Assembly: GCF_035222375.1 (NCBI RefSeq)
Contig: NW_026946363.1
Span: 7,378,001 to 7,442,000, forward strand
From: Podospora pseudocomata
Taxonomy: Eukaryota > Ascomycota > Sordariomycetes > Sordariales > Podosporaceae
Reading direction: 5' to 3'
Length of the DNA stretch: 64,000 nt
In this document: positions 1 to 12,066 of the stretch, in pieces
How the letters are laid out: every line of letters starts with the position of its first letter
Position numbering within the stretch: position 1 is the stretch's first letter
Notes under the pieces: generated by a model
What the model saw: only the letters and a program-made list of their open reading frames with translations
Databases searched by the model: none
Told to the model about the DNA's origin: nothing
Position numbers and translations under genes: made by a program

Positions 1-14
1 CTGACAAACAATAG

Positions 15-218
15 GATATCGCGAGGAGATTAGCCCCATTCTACAAGTACGGCGCTGTGAGGGGCTCGACTATGAATTTGGATGGCCAGTTCCCGGATTT
101 TATGACGGTTAAGGACGCCATCTGGCCGGCGTATCAGGCTGCGAGGGAGAGACAAGGGTTCATGGATCCAGGCGATCTGATGATGAGTGACAGGAGCATG
201 ATGGACTTTAATGTGTAG
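15..218 (+). CDS. 3'-terminal exon of an unidentified gene (partial)
   Basis: Positions 1-14 look like the end of an intron: a CTGAC branch-like motif and an acceptor ending in AG at 13-14. The frame that opens at 15 has an in-frame TAG directly upstream (12-14), so the exon must begin at the acceptor. It encodes 67 residues and ends at TAG 216-218. The peptide is rich in Met and Asp near its end and has no motif I recognise. The start of the gene is outside the window, so the family cannot be named. The next gene lies on the opposite strand and the two converge. Confidence 0.5.
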   Translation, partial: DIARRLAPFYKYGAVRGSTMNLDGQFPDFMTVKDAIWPAYQAARERQGFMDPGDLMMSDRSMMDFNV

Positions 219-402
219 GTAGTCTTCAAGATTCGCTTATGGTGTCGTCGGAAACATCTGAAATCCAAAAAGCTTTCTTGGCCGGGTGATTAGTGGTCTT
301 GAATGTATCCGACAAATGTAAAAGGCAGAGAATCAAACAGTACTCAGCTGTTGAGAATAAAGTTAGCATTTAGTCTACACATATCATTCTATTCAATGTT
401 TC

Positions 403-1452
403 TTAATCAACCTCAGACATAGCCACAACCCTCTCTTCCGAACCCAGCGACCGGCTCGGAACCCTCGACCCCGGCGCCCTCGCCTTCCTAAACAGTACCA
501 ACCCCGGCCACGTCCCCAAACTAGCGTACAGCTCCCACCCTTCATCCTCCACGACCTCCACCAACCTCACCACGGTCTCGTCTTCCGCCCCCTTTGGTCC
601 CAAATACTTCCTCCCCGCAAAGCTCAGCCTCTGATACCCCTTATACTTCCCCTTAACCCCCCACTTCCTCTTCCTCTTCCCCAACCCCATCGGAAAAAAA
701 CTTTTTGCTATCCGTTTATGCACCCTAGCAGGCAACCCCCCCACAACCAAGACCTCCCCCAACTGATGCAGACTCATGCCCAACCATTCATACCTCTCCC
801 GTTCCCTGGTCCCATCAGACCGAAAAACCAAATTCTGGACATCCACGTTTTGTTTCTGGGCCAAAACCTTCCTCCCCACCGTCGGCGGCTCAAGCGGGTT
901 TTGAACAACGGTTACAAACCCCCAACCGTGGTACCACAGCTCTTTGAGACCCCCACATAAAAAACCCACCCATTGACGGGTGAATTCTGCGAATTTCTTC
1001 TTGGAGTATAGCGTGGCGCGCATGCCAATTTTGATCACGACCCAGGCGATGGTTTTGGACTCGAGTTTGATATAGGAGGATTTGCCGTCGATGATAGAGG
1101 GGAAGGAGGTGTTGGCTAGGTTGGTGATGGCGCTGATGGCGGCGGGGGGGAAGTTGATTAGCCCGAGGATAATTGTGCGGTTTTGGGCAGAGGAGGAGAG
1201 GGTGAGGGAGGCTAGGTTTGGGGGAAGGGCGGAGAGGTTGTCGTCGGAGGTGGGGGAGATGGCTCGAGGGGATTTTCGAGTTGGTGGGTGGGTTGAGGTG
1301 AAAGGGGTAGGGGTAGGGATTGTGGGATGCCGGTTGGAGTAAGAGGAGGCCGTCTTGGTGTCGTTGTGTGGCGGCATGATTTGGGGTGGGAGCGGCCACT
1401 TGTTGTCGAGATTGAGGAGGTGGATTTGATGGTGGAGGTCAAAGAGGTACAT
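403..1452 (-). CDS. Hypothetical fungal protein, 349 aa
   Basis: A single open frame from ATG at 1452-1450 to the stop at 403. The first ~80 residues are rich in Pro, Thr and Ser and look disordered. The middle (about residues 90-230) is a mixed alpha/beta-like stretch with a hydrophobic run near ILGLINFPPAAISAITNL. A basic patch (GKRKRKW, about residue 255) could bind nucleic acid or act as a nuclear signal, but that is inference. I recognise no family. A second open frame reaches ATG 1661 and overlaps the start, so an upstream coding exon is possible, but I found no good splice pair joining the two frames. Confidence 0.55.
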   Translation of the reverse strand: MYLFDLHHQIHLLNLDNKWPLPPQIMPPHNDTKTASSYSNRHPTIPTPTPFTSTHPPTRKSPRAISPTSDDNLSALPPNLASLTLSSSAQNRTIILGLINFPPAAISAITNLANTSFPSIIDGKSSYIKLESKTIAWVVIKIGMRATLYSKKKFAEFTRQWVGFLCGGLKELWYHGWGFVTVVQNPLEPPTVGRKVLAQKQNVDVQNLVFRSDGTRERERYEWLGMSLHQLGEVLVVGGLPARVHKRIAKSFFPMGLGKRKRKWGVKGKYKGYQRLSFAGRKYLGPKGAEDETVVRLVEVVEDEGWELYASLGTWPGLVLFRKARAPGSRVPSRSLGSEERVVAMSEVD

Positions 1453-3278
1453 GACTGGAGGATGTTTGGGAACCGGTGTTGCGGTGCGCTGTGGAGCTTA
1501 AATGCAGTGACAGTTTGAGCCTGGGAAAGAGCACTCTTGCTAATAACACTCCTGCCAATGTCATTGTTGGACGATACAGAGGGTGCCAGGTCACATGCGA
1601 TTGCAGTTGCTGTACGAACATCATGGAAATCAGGGTTGAATGACTTGAAAACTGAAAACATTATGTTGTATAAAGTTGATTAACTTCTAAAACCAGTTGA
1701 CTGTGGCTTCATTGTGGATGTGCAAGCCATTTTTTTTTTCAGGGGTTTGTTTACATTCAGTCAACATTGTGGCCAGGGGTCAGGTGGCCAGGGCAACGCC
1801 TTGAAGTCTTGGCACTAACAGAAGAAAACACAATTGTCCGTCCAGCAGCCCGTGGCAACATGGATATCAGTTGTATTAGCTCTCCTCGCTCACATGGCGT
1901 TCTCTACGTATCAAATTGCATAAGCCACCCGATGGCACATCAACCTCCTCAAGTTTAGCCCCCGCTTGGCAACGAGTCTCCCAAGCGTCCAGCGGGCGAA
2001 AGTCCGTCCTCCTCCATTCGTCCCTTGGCACGGATGGGTGAGGTGAGTGGGAATGGGGTGAACAGTTCTGAATGGGAAGCTCCGGAGTGAGCGAACCCAG
2101 AGCCCTACATGTCACATCTTGGCTTTTCTTGCCGTTCCCTTGGCTTTCTTGGAGATTCTTGAGCCAGTCTCCCTTTGGTTCCCTCCTCCCCCCGATCAGT
2201 CACCGGGATATAGCTCACGGCGAGAGCCACAGACCGGTCTGCCCACAATCCGAACCATGAGGCTCTTTGTTTCTCCGAAACACGCGTGGGGTAATGAATT
2301 TTCGGATGAACGGAAACCTTTCATGACCACAGACCACCTAACTTGACCGGGACTTCTTCCTTCGTGTTCACTTGTGACTGCGGGGAGGAGGAGAGAGCAG
2401 TCTGAGTTTAAGATCAAGTGGTAGGGGTGCCAGGCGAGGTGTTACGTAACGTCGTGTCTTTGAGTGGTCTAGGCTGTCGTGTGATCACCTGCCTGTTCTG
2501 TGCCCTGTTTGGCGCTTGCGGTTTGCGAGAAGAAATGTTCTGTCTCAGAAATTGAAAGGCATGCAAATTGCCAGCATTCTCATCGGCCTCGAGGTCGCTA
2601 GAATGATCACTGGGCTTTGTGCATCGAGGCTGCTGCAGGAAAGCTCAGCTTAAAAAATGAAGAAGAGAAAAGAGTTATGGGATATGAGAGCTTTAGGGAG
2701 ACCCTAGGTATGCTTAAGCACACGCCTAAAACCCACCGAGGTGTGTGGGGTCATCTGCCTACTGTACCCGAGCTGAACTCTCTATCTAGCATGCACTGAG
2801 GACCCCATGGTTTTAGATTATCCCACGTTCAGGTTTGCCCTGCTCAGTAAGGCTGCCACTGATCAGAATCTCTGTTTCCTATTCTGGTGCTGGAAGAGAG
2901 CAAAGTCAGCGATGGATACGAGAAAGATCTTCAAAGCTGATTTAAGTAGGTTATAACGATATACTACTGGAAGCATGTCTCGAACAGTGTGCATCAAATC
3001 ATTCTTAGACGGCATTGAAAGATGCTCGACAGGGTCCGAAACGCAGATAGCAGGTCTTGTGGAATAGATCCAAAACGAGCTTTAGAAGGCGGACAAATGA
3101 GTATGTGAAAACAGGCTTGAAATGTTGAAATGGCAGCGAGGGGACTCGCCAACGTCACTGCAAGTCTTGTTCCATTATTCATTATCCGTCATGGTATACT
3201 GGACTCATGACAGTCAAAACCTCATCAAGCCACGATGCGCTTAACCGCACCGTTGTGGATCTGATATAAAGATGACCA
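1453..3278. other. Intergenic, no gene seen
   Basis: About 1.8 kb with only short unconvincing frames on both strands and no splice-linked set. It contains the upstream flank of the 403-1452 gene and the 3' flank of the bHLH gene. A T-rich run lies near 1732-1740. Confidence 0.6.
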
Positions 3279-4509
3279 CTACTCTTTCGCTTCATCTTCT
3301 GGCTCCTCCACCGGCGGGGTCTTTTCCTGGCCATGTTCCTCCTTCTGACATCGACACTTTTGTGCTGACTTCTGTTCAAGTTCCCGCAGCTTCTTTGTCA
3401 TGCCGACATTCTCTTCCTTGAGCTTTCTGATAAAACCAATAGCCATCTCGACCACATCTAGCTTGCTGCTCGGGACGCCTGGCCGGATAAGCAGCTCATT
3501 GTCTGGTAGTAGCATGTCGTCCCGATCACTTTCCGAAGGTAGGAGCTTCTGAATCTCTCGTATTGCAAGTGTCAACCGATTCCGCCGTGTCTTCTCGGAT
3601 AGTTTGTGTGCGATGCGCTTCGAATGGACCTTCTCCGCAGTGAACTCCTCGCCTTGAGGTAAGGCGAAGTTTGTGGCACCATTTCCATGGTTCAAAACCA
3701 TAGGATCATGACTCGGCTGAGCACAGAAAATATTGGTGCTCGTGAAATCGAACAGATCTGGGCTTGATTCGTTGGGTTGACTGTCGGACATGATGGTTTG
3801 AGGAACGACTGGCACGACAGGCAATCTAGTGGGTTTGGTGATACGATGTGCACTTCGTCGCCTGGCTTTGTGTGTGGCGTTCCATGTTGACAGAGGCGGG
3901 CAGAATTCTTCAACACTGTCGTGCTGACTTTGATTGGAATCGGAATCTTCCTCGGTGGTTGACCGCCGTGGGGGGGCGTTCCATTGAAGATACCCCGGGG
4001 ACTGTTCTGAAGACGCACGAAATAGGTCCCATTCGGCTTGAACAGGGGAAGTTGTCTGCCGAAAGGAAGGATGTAATATGGGTAACTCGATCGATCCGGC
4101 GTGAATAGAAATCTATAGCCAGGGGTTTAGCATGCCAACAACAATCAGCCAACTTGAAAACATACTTGCTGACGATGAAGCAACGAGCGTTGTTGGTTCA
4201 TCCATCCTTGTGGCCACAGAGATGTGCTATTTGACTCGAAATTCTCTATCTTCGACAGACCAGCTTCTGCAAAGTCAAGATTGATGGGAGGAAAATGTGC
4301 GATATCCTGCTGGCCAGGCCATTCTGAAGGGGAGTCCCTCGGGTCGTCCAAGTGCCTCTCTGGGAACGAGCTGTCAGGCCCTGAATCAGGGCGATAGACC
4401 GCAAGGCTGGGATGCATGTTGGAGTAAGACGAGCGACGTCACCAGGGTATTCGCCGTTAATTCCAGTCGCGTCCGTTGAGTCCAGGTTCCAGTAACTGTG
4501 CATGGACAA
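3279..4509 (-). CDS. bHLH transcription factor (NUC-1/PHO4-like basic region)
   Basis: Preferred model: exons 4509-4443, 4380-4166 and 4112-3279, giving 371 aa. The second intron (4113-4165, 53 nt) is clear: GTATGT donor, GCTAAAC branch, TATAG acceptor. The first (4381-4442, 62 nt, GTGACG...TTCAG) is weaker. Without it the protein starts at ATG 4417 (361 aa), and the frame from 4509 becomes a uORF overlapping that start. The C-terminal third holds a bHLH: basic region KRIAHKLSEKTRRNR, helix 1 IREIQKLLP, a ~30-residue loop, and helix 2 KLDVVEMAIGFIRKLKEEN running into a coiled coil. The His-Glu-Arg triad of E-box (CACGTG) binders is present. The basic region resembles fungal NUC-1/PHO4 proteins, but the whole protein is much shorter than NUC-1, so a role in phosphate control is not established. 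The acidic, Ser-rich N-terminus may be an activation region. Confidence 0.8.
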
Positions 4510-7500
4510 TGCGAATAATATCGGTGATGCACAGGCGTGTTCCAGTGGGTTACATGCCGGGTCATGTATGCAAGAAGAAGGCTGTCGTGCATACCGTGCG
4601 CTTGTTGCGTCTGTTGCCTAACTCGCGATTGATGGACTCCAGCACACCATCTCTGGGAAGCGGTTTGGGCTGATCATCATCAGAGAGATGCGAAGGGTAT
4701 AAGTCTAGGCTACTCCAATTCACCGAGGCTCGGTCCGTTGTAGTTCCGGGCTGTACAATGAGTGCCCCCATTGCGGTGGCGTTGGCTGGCAATGCAGAAT
4801 AGACGCTCACAGGGAAGAAAGGAAGCGATGGTCTGCAAAGATTGGCAGCAAGTTGGGGGAGCCAAGAGCATTCACGTAAAGAGAACGTAAAGGCTTGGGA
4901 CAGCCGGTTGCAATAGGTGGGCAGCATCGTGGTCCTTGTTCATTCCAACAAGCCGAAAAGGGTTTGTTCACCTCGCATCGCGTTAGAAGGCGTGCTCAGC
5001 GCCACGGCAGCCCCTGTTCCTGACTGGATAGTCTTGGACGCTAGCTCATTTCCACCACCACCCTCTAAACATGATGACTGCGTTCCACCTTGAAGCGTGA
5101 AGCATCATTGCTTTTGGGATCTGCTGCAGTACCGGCAGCTCGCTTTCCACGCCCCATCGGCCTAAACCTTGATTTTGGAGACGAGCCATGTCCAGAGTGC
5201 CGGGAACGGTCCAGACTCTTGAAGTATTGACTTGGCTCGCTTGTTCGACAAAAGGCTTGCTCCAGATCCAGGCCACAGTAGAACCCACTGACAAGCTGAT
5301 TGAGAACCACTCCACGCCCTTTGGTATCTGGTGATCGTTTCGCTTGGTGATGTCTGAAAATGTTGAGGGTGATGGTGCTTGGCAGCTCGTCTCCCAGAAA
5401 CAAAAAGCTCAGGAGTGCCCCCATGTCCTAAGACATCTCATAACGCACCCTTCCCACCAACACACCATTGTGACTGACGTCTCCGCGGCCCTTCCACGAT
5501 GCACACTTCACAGACTGAGCAGCAGAAGGCCGGATGCCACCGTCATCATATTGCCACCTGCATCTTCCTTTCCCATCGCGGCCGCCCGTCAGTTCTTTTT
5601 TGTTGATCAGTATTTCCGTCATCTTCATCACTCCCACATCCTGTCGTTCGATAACAAAGCGGAAGAGCTGACCATCGTTCCATTCCAAGGGTTCGCTGAT
5701 TTTTCTCAGTCTCGGGCGAGAAGCAGCTTGGCGAGAGACGCCAGGCGTTTGGTCCGTAGCAACATCACCGACCCCTCAAATCCCCAACTTCATACCGTCA
5801 TCTCACACTCTTCCAATGGCTGTGGACTCAGTCATGTAATCCTCGATTCTCCAATTCTGCAATCGAACCATTCTGTTGGACCCGGCTCACTGATGCGGTG
5901 TGCGTGAGCTTGTGAGCTGGTTGAAGGGAACGCTGGCGGCATGCTGGTGGACGCCCGGCTGGGTGTTCATTCGTCGTGATGGATTGCGCAAGAGAATCCC
6001 TGAAATGTCGTCATTCGTAAAGGTGGGCGGGTCTGGCCTTTTGTGCTTTTTGGGCGGATGGAGTTCCGTGTGCGTCCCCCACACTGCCTAACGCGATTCA
6101 GCCTAGCCCACATGTGAATTTGAGGCAAGGAGAGAGGGGGGTGATTTTCATGAGACAATCGAGAGTCGAGAGAGCATCGATCGTCCTGTGTGACGAGAAC
6201 AAAAATGCTAGGAAAATAGACATATGTTGAGACAGTTAGATGAAGATGAGAGAAGATGTCTAACCAACTGTAGAAGACACAAGGGGTGGAGAGCAAGCAC
6301 CTTCCTTTAAGAGCAGTGGGCAGGGTGTCCTGGCCAATCATATCAAAGGCCCCACCTACCCCACGCCCCGTCAAACAGCCCCAAACACTGACAGCAACTC
6401 CACGCCATCGACGCGAAAGTGAGACCAGCACGTCTTCACCAGCCAAGACGATAGCAAACACCAGAAAAATCGTGGCGTCCTCCAGCATGCGCTTCACAAT
6501 CGACCAGAAGCACGGAATCCCCCTAGTCCAGATGATTTGGTCCAGTGTCACAGACAAGCTTCCTGGGGAAAGTCTTGGTCCCGCCATGGCGTCCGGGACC
6601 TCGACGATGCCCAGAAATTTGTGCCATTGTCTGACGTCTGCCGAGCCACTGTTGACAACGACATTTGAAGATTTGTTAGTTGTATAGGCAGAGAAGATGT
6701 AAATACAAAGGGGGTTCTTGAGGGTGTCTTCGAAGACTTTGAAAGACGCAAAGCATTTATTAGTTCTTTATGTCTTTCCCATCCTGAGTATGCCGCTGAC
6801 ACGTTCGACCCTAGCGTAGGGCGCCCCTGTGCAGCAATAGAGCCGAGCGATCAACGGGAAATCGGCAAGGAGGACCTTGGTGACGGCAACGGATGCAAAA
6901 TCTTGCAAAGAAACCACTTGTTCCCCGGCAAATACACCAACCATGACCCGCCAAATGACAGGCTTTGCTATGGCGTGCGAATTGGGGCAGCGGAGCTCTG
7001 CCAAAACCCCGGAAATACGGTCACTAATCAAGGAATCCCCGTAATCGACATGGCAAAAATATCTGTACCGCAAGACCGAGTCTCCATTGCTTAGGAGCCC
7101 CTCTAGCGGTCTCGGAGAAGCCAGGCGACATGACTCCACCCACTAACATCCGATACACACATCAATGTCATCGATGCCGCTGCAATGGACAGAGCAGGGT
7201 CCAGCACCCAGAGATGGGATAGCAACACAAAAAGGGGGACTGGTCCGTCTCTCATCAATTCCACCACGACGGTCTTTGCCGCCTTTTTGCAGCTTGTACT
7301 TCCTATCACAGAAACATAGTGGGATTCCTGCATTGGGGTGTGTCATCGTCTCCCGCGCTTCAGGTGGATCAGCAACCACCGAAAAGCGAGCGATCCCACT
7401 GCCCTCCACGAAACTGAGCCCTTCTAGTGGGTTTAAACACCTCAGCATCTGAGCTCGTGCTCGATTATCGGATCCCAGACCCTGGCTGCACCCCTGTCTA

Positions 7501-7698
7501 CCGACGCCATCTGCTGCACGTTCGCCTACCGTGGGCCCAAGAGACTACCAGAAGACGCACTCCAGCTCATACCGATTATCGCTCACACGTTTTCCTGATT
7601 GAGCGGAGCGGCCGGGGATTCTCAAGATATAAGACTTCCCCAGCGTCCGTTTCCTTCCGCTGCTTGATCCCAGACCCACAGCCATCCGGACATCAACC
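4510..7698. other. Long intergenic region, no supported gene
   Basis: About 3.2 kb between the divergent bHLH and sulfate permease genes. Open frames up to 206 codons occur on both strands, but none shows a domain, a convincing composition or splice-linked neighbours. The right-hand few hundred bases are the likely sulfate permease promoter. I could not find a clear CYS3/MetR-type palindrome by eye. Confidence 0.55.
7627..7633 (+). promoter_or_regulatory. TATA-like box of the sulfate permease gene
   Basis: The motif ATATAAG lies about 70 nt upstream of the permease ATG, a plausible position given a short 5' leader. Identification is by motif and spacing only. Confidence 0.4.
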
Positions 7699-10257
7699 AT
7701 GGCTCACAACACCACCGCCAGTCGTGTGAAGCGATTCCTTGGGATCCGTCCCGAGGATGAGCTCCATGACGCCGACTTTTACGACGATGGACTCTACCTC
7801 GAGTCTGAACCCTCGGCCAAGGAGGCTCTGGCTCATCTGGTGCCCACCGCTGACGGAATCAAACACTACTTCAGGGAGCTGTTTCCGTTCTGGGGCTGGA
7901 TATTTCACTACAATTTGACATGGTTACTCGGAGATCTCATTGCTGGTAAGCACTGCCTGCCAGTCACTGATTCAGCTGTGTCTGACAAACCTTCCCAGGC
8001 ATCACTGTCGGGTTTGTTGTTGTCCCTCAGGGTATGGCCTACGCTGGTTTGGCCAATCTGCCCCCCGAGTTCGGATTGTACACCAGCTTCGTGGGATTTT
8101 TCCTCTACTGGGCCTTTGCCACCTCAAAGGATATCACAATCGGCGTGAGTTCTTCTGATATCACTTTTGACTTTATGATCAAGAGGCTGACACAAAATTC
8201 TAGACCGTTGCAGTGATGTCCACTATTGTTGGAAACATCATACTCGACATCCGAGCAACACAGCCTGAACTCGAGGCTGAGGTCATTGCACGAGCTCTGG
8301 CTTTGATTTCAGGCGTGATTCTGCTGTTTATTGGACTTACCAGACTCGGTTTCATCGTCGAATTCATTCCGCTCACAGCTATCGGCGCCTTCATGACTGG
8401 TTCTGCCATCAGTATCGCCGCTGGACAGGTGCCGACAATGATGGGAATTTCGACTGTCAAGACTCGCGAGGAGACATACAAAGTCATTATCAACACCCTC
8501 AAACACCTGGGCGATACCAGGCTTGATGCTGCAATGGGGTTGTCGGCCTTGTTCGGTCTTTACTTTATCCGCTGGTTTTGCGGCTTCATGGGCCAACGCA
8601 GCCCCACCAGATCCAAGATGTGGTTCTTCATATCCACCCTCCGCATGGCATTCATCGTCATCTTGTACATTCTCGTGAGCTGGTTGGTCAACAGAGGCGT
8701 GTCGGATGCGAAGAATGCCAAGTTCAAGATTCTCGGCAATGTCCCAAGTGGTAAGTGGCTACGTTTGACAATATTCCTCAGAGATTTAGCTGACTTGTGT
8801 CGTGTCCAGGTTTCCAACATGTTGGTGCTCCTGAAATCAACACTGAGATCTTGTCCGCCATCGCACCTCATCTTCCGGTCACCGTTATCGTCCTTCTGAT
8901 CGAGCACATCGCGATTTCAAAGTCTTTTGGGCGTGTCAACAACTACATGATCAACCCTTCGCAGGAGCTGGTGGCTATAGGTTTCAGCAATGTCTTTGGG
9001 CCATTCCTCGGAGGCTATCCGGCCACCGGTTCGTTTTCGCGTACAGCCATCAAGGCAAAGGCTGGCGTCAGAACCCCCCTCGCCGGCATCTTTACAGCCG
9101 TCATTGTGCTACTGGCACTCTACGCGCTCACATCGGTTTTCTTCTACATTCCTTCGGCATCTTTGGCAGCAATCATCATCCACGCTGTCGGTGATCTTAT
9201 CACACCTCCGCGGGAGGTGTACAAATACTGGCAGACATCGCCTCTCGAAGTTGTTATCTTCTTCGCCGGCGTGTTTGTTTCCATCTTCACCTCCATTGAA
9301 AATGGTATCTATGTCACAATCGCTGCGTCTGGGGCTGTTTTGCTTTGGAGGATTGCCAAAAGCCCAGGTAGCTTTCTGGGCCGTGTTCAGCTGCAGCACG
9401 CCAGCCGGGACAGTATCCTCAAGAAGGAGAATGTCGACCAATCTGCCCTGGATGGCGAGAAGCATTCGGCGTACCTTGATCTCGGCCGCCGTGACCAATC
9501 CAACCCGCAGGTCCCCATCACATCACCGTACCCGGGCGTCTTCATTTACCGATTCAACGAAGGTCTGAACTACGTCAACTGCGCACGACACTTGGACAAG
9601 ATGACGGTGTATATCTACAAGCACACTCGAAGGACGCAGCTCAACAAGTACGACAAAATCGGCGATCGCCCCTGGAATGATCCAGGCCCGCGTCGCGGTC
9701 AGGTTGTGGACACTGAGGAGATTGCTTCCAAGCCCAAGCTCAAGGCCATCATCCTTGATTTCAGCGCTGTAAACGCCATTGATGTGACTGCCGCCCAGGC
9801 TCTTGTCGATCTCAGGACTCAGTTCAACAAGTACACAGATCCCGAGGTTGTGGAGTGGTATTTTGCGGGTGTGACAAACCGGTGGACCAAGCGGGCGCTT
9901 GTCGCAGCTGGGTTTGGAGTTGACAGAGGCCATGGCGTTGAAAGGGCAGGGGGGGCCCGGGAGGATGTTGTGGCCGTTGCCGGGGTTGATCCGGATGTCA
10001 CTGTTGGGAGGAAGGAGAAGGAAAGAGGGTCAGGGGATGTGGACTTGGAGGCTGGTCACGCTGGCTCTGGTGAGAAGCGTGATGAGATTGCACCCGTCTC
10101 TTCTGGCGAATCGAGACCAAGTGGGAAAAGATTGGCGCCGATCTATGGTGTCAATAGGCCATATTTCCACATTGATGTTGAGACTGCGGTTGCAAGCGTG
10201 GTGAGAAATCTGGAGAGAAGAAGGGACACGGAAGACTCTAGCTTGGAGGTTTTCTAG
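7699..10257 (+). CDS. SulP-family sulfate permease, 795 aa
   Basis: Exons 7699-7945, 7999-8144, 8204-8750 and 8810-10257. The three introns (53, 59, 59 nt) have GTAAGC, GTGAGT and GTAAGT donors, and all phases close. The protein has an acidic N-terminal cytosolic segment, the SulP signature beginning GDLIAGITVGFVVVPQGMAYA at the first exon junction, about 10-12 membrane segments, and a C-terminal STAS domain (about residues 560-680) with AIILDFSAVNAIDVTAAQ. Length and order match Neurospora CYS-14-type plasma-membrane sulfate:proton symporters. The last ~100 residues are Gly/Arg/Glu-rich and probably disordered. In known fungi such genes are induced by sulfur limitation through CYS3/MetR; that control is inferred here. 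A reduced-sulfur transporter and a persulfide dioxygenase lie about 10 kb downstream. Confidence 0.94.
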
Positions 10258-10921
10258 ATGAAGAGCGGGTCTTGGTTGGCTTTTTGATTTTGTTTGGCAA
10301 GGCGTTGGTTGGGATATAATGACATGATGGGATATGATGATACCTGAAATTGCGGTAGATAATGGATCTGAACATGGCTTTTGATTACCTATTTATTCGA
10401 ACGGAATGGTCTCGACGTGATGTGACGTTTACCACACCAACATGAGCATGATGAGCAACTCAAATGGTAGTTGAAACGCTTTGGTTCTTGTTGGAGGCTC
10501 GTGCATATGCACCTAGACAACCAAATTCGGTCCCGAACCATAGTCGTGAGAATCGCGGCACTACCTTGCTTTTATTGCCATGTACCCAAGATGACAGCCG
10601 AAAGATATCGAGATCGACCCGCGCCTCCTCTCTACATCGGGTTGCGGCTACCCCTCCAACGTCTGAACCTTATTTCCATTCGTGATTACTCAGCCGAGCT
10701 GGTATGCGGTTTGGTAGATGTCGTGTCGAATCATGATGGCGGGGTACCGGAATGTTGTCCTTTGTGTGCAACCCACGAGTCCACCTATCAGGTGTCACGG
10801 CATGTCCGCTCTACTTGACCAATTCTCGTACCATAACCTCCGCAGTTCAACCTCGACCCCCCATCTCACTTCGGTTTGAATTTCATGTCAGCAGCATTAC
10901 CAGATTCAGCCAGCTTTCAAG
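10258..10921. other. Intergenic
   Basis: 660 bases holding the permease 3' flank and the promoter side of the next gene. No gene seen. Confidence 0.6.
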
Positions 10922-11581
10922 ATGCCTTTCGCGCTCCAGCCCATTGCCCAGTGGACGGCCATTTTTGGCCCGGCTGTTTTCACCGGTCAGCTCATCCCCG
11001 TCCCATTTCAATCACACCCACGATGCTAACTTTCTTGAGGAATCACACTAACTCACTCCACAACCCTCTCACTCCTCGCCACATCTCCTGTCTTATCTCC
11101 CCCAACAGAGGAGAAACTTCTTGCTAAGCAATGGCATCTCATCTACCGCCAGGGCCCGAGCTGGGTGCCTCCTATCATCAACTCCGCCGCGCTCTCCAAT
11201 GTCTACCTCTGGTATAATCACTCCCAAACTCGACTTCAGGGAGGGCTCTATCTGCTTTCTGCTGGGATTCTGTGGGGTACTCTCGCGGTGACGTTTTACT
11301 ACTTTGAGACGGGGATCAACGGGGCGTGCAAATGGCGGCTGGCTAGGTTGTTGAAGGATGATGAGGGAACGGGGAAGATTGTAATCAAGGGGATGAAGAA
11401 GGGGTGGATTATTCCTAGTGTCAACGGGCATACTGCTTCTGAGGGGAGTAAGAAATGGGGGGAGGAGACGGGTATGAGGGAGTTGGTGATGGGGTGGGTG
11501 AGGAGAAATCAGTGGCGGTGGATTGCGGTTGGGGTTGCTGGGGGAATCAGTGGGTGGGCTAGTTTGGGGAGGTTCAGTTGA
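10922..11581 (+). CDS. Small membrane protein, DUF1772 (anthrone oxygenase-like) family, 178 aa
   Basis: Exons 10922-10985 and 11109-11581. The intron is 123 nt with a weak GTCAGC donor, a GCTAAC branch motif and a CCAACAG acceptor. It is the only phase-compatible join I found, so the first junction is less certain than the rest. The start has a good context (CAAGATGCC). Features are an N-terminal hydrophobic helix (about residues 8-22), a QWxxIYxxG-like element after the junction, a hydrophobic segment following INSAALSNVYLWY, a third (LYLLSAGILWGTLAVTFYYF), and a last helix near the C-terminus (RWIAVGVAGGISGWASL). This four-helix layout fits DUF1772, a family that includes anthrone oxygenases of polyketide pathways. 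No polyketide synthase is nearby, so an enzymatic role is not supported. Confidence 0.7.
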
Positions 11582-12066
11582 GGGGATGTGTGGGTGGGAG
11601 GGTTGATGTTTTCTCTTTGGGATGCAGTGGTAAGCAGTCGTGGTATAATCTTTCTGGGGTGATTCTGGTATCTTCTATGTAAAAGCCCGCTTCTCTTAAG
11701 AAACTGTTCTTTAATAATCATCAAACGGAAATGTGTTCGGGCAATTTTGACATCCTCTCAAAGATATGGATTGAGAAAGTCCTGAAGGTGCACTTACACG
11801 TAACTTTCGATCCATGATACATGGAAATTCATTTGACATACACCGGCCGGTCAGAGTGTGCACGGACCAACCACTACGACTGTCCCGCTTAATTGATCGC
11901 GTCGCGGGTCGCGAGTCCACTTTTTTGAGCGCGTCTTCCGCGCTCCCAAGACAACAGCGCAACGCAGTCTTGACAATTTGGAGCTGCGACAACTCATCAC
12001 TATCTTTTTTACGTGCCATGTACTTTGGCAGCTCACCTGGGATATCAACACTCTTTCAAATCTACA
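11582..12066. other. Intergenic
   Basis: 485 bases between two same-strand genes. No gene seen. Confidence 0.6.

Noticed and set aside
4562-4927. Possible extra 5' exon of the bHLH gene
   Set aside because: A GTATGC donor is present, but no acceptor joins it in phase with the bHLH frame.
5344-5907. 187-codon plus-strand frame
   Set aside because: Low-information composition, no domain and no intron signals linking it to neighbours.
5967-6587. 206-codon minus-strand frame with a hydrophobic stretch
   Set aside because: No domain, no splice partner, and overlapping open frames on the other strand.
12013-12066. GTG-started extension of Ctf18
   Set aside because: Nuclear fungal genes start at ATG; the first ATG is 12067.
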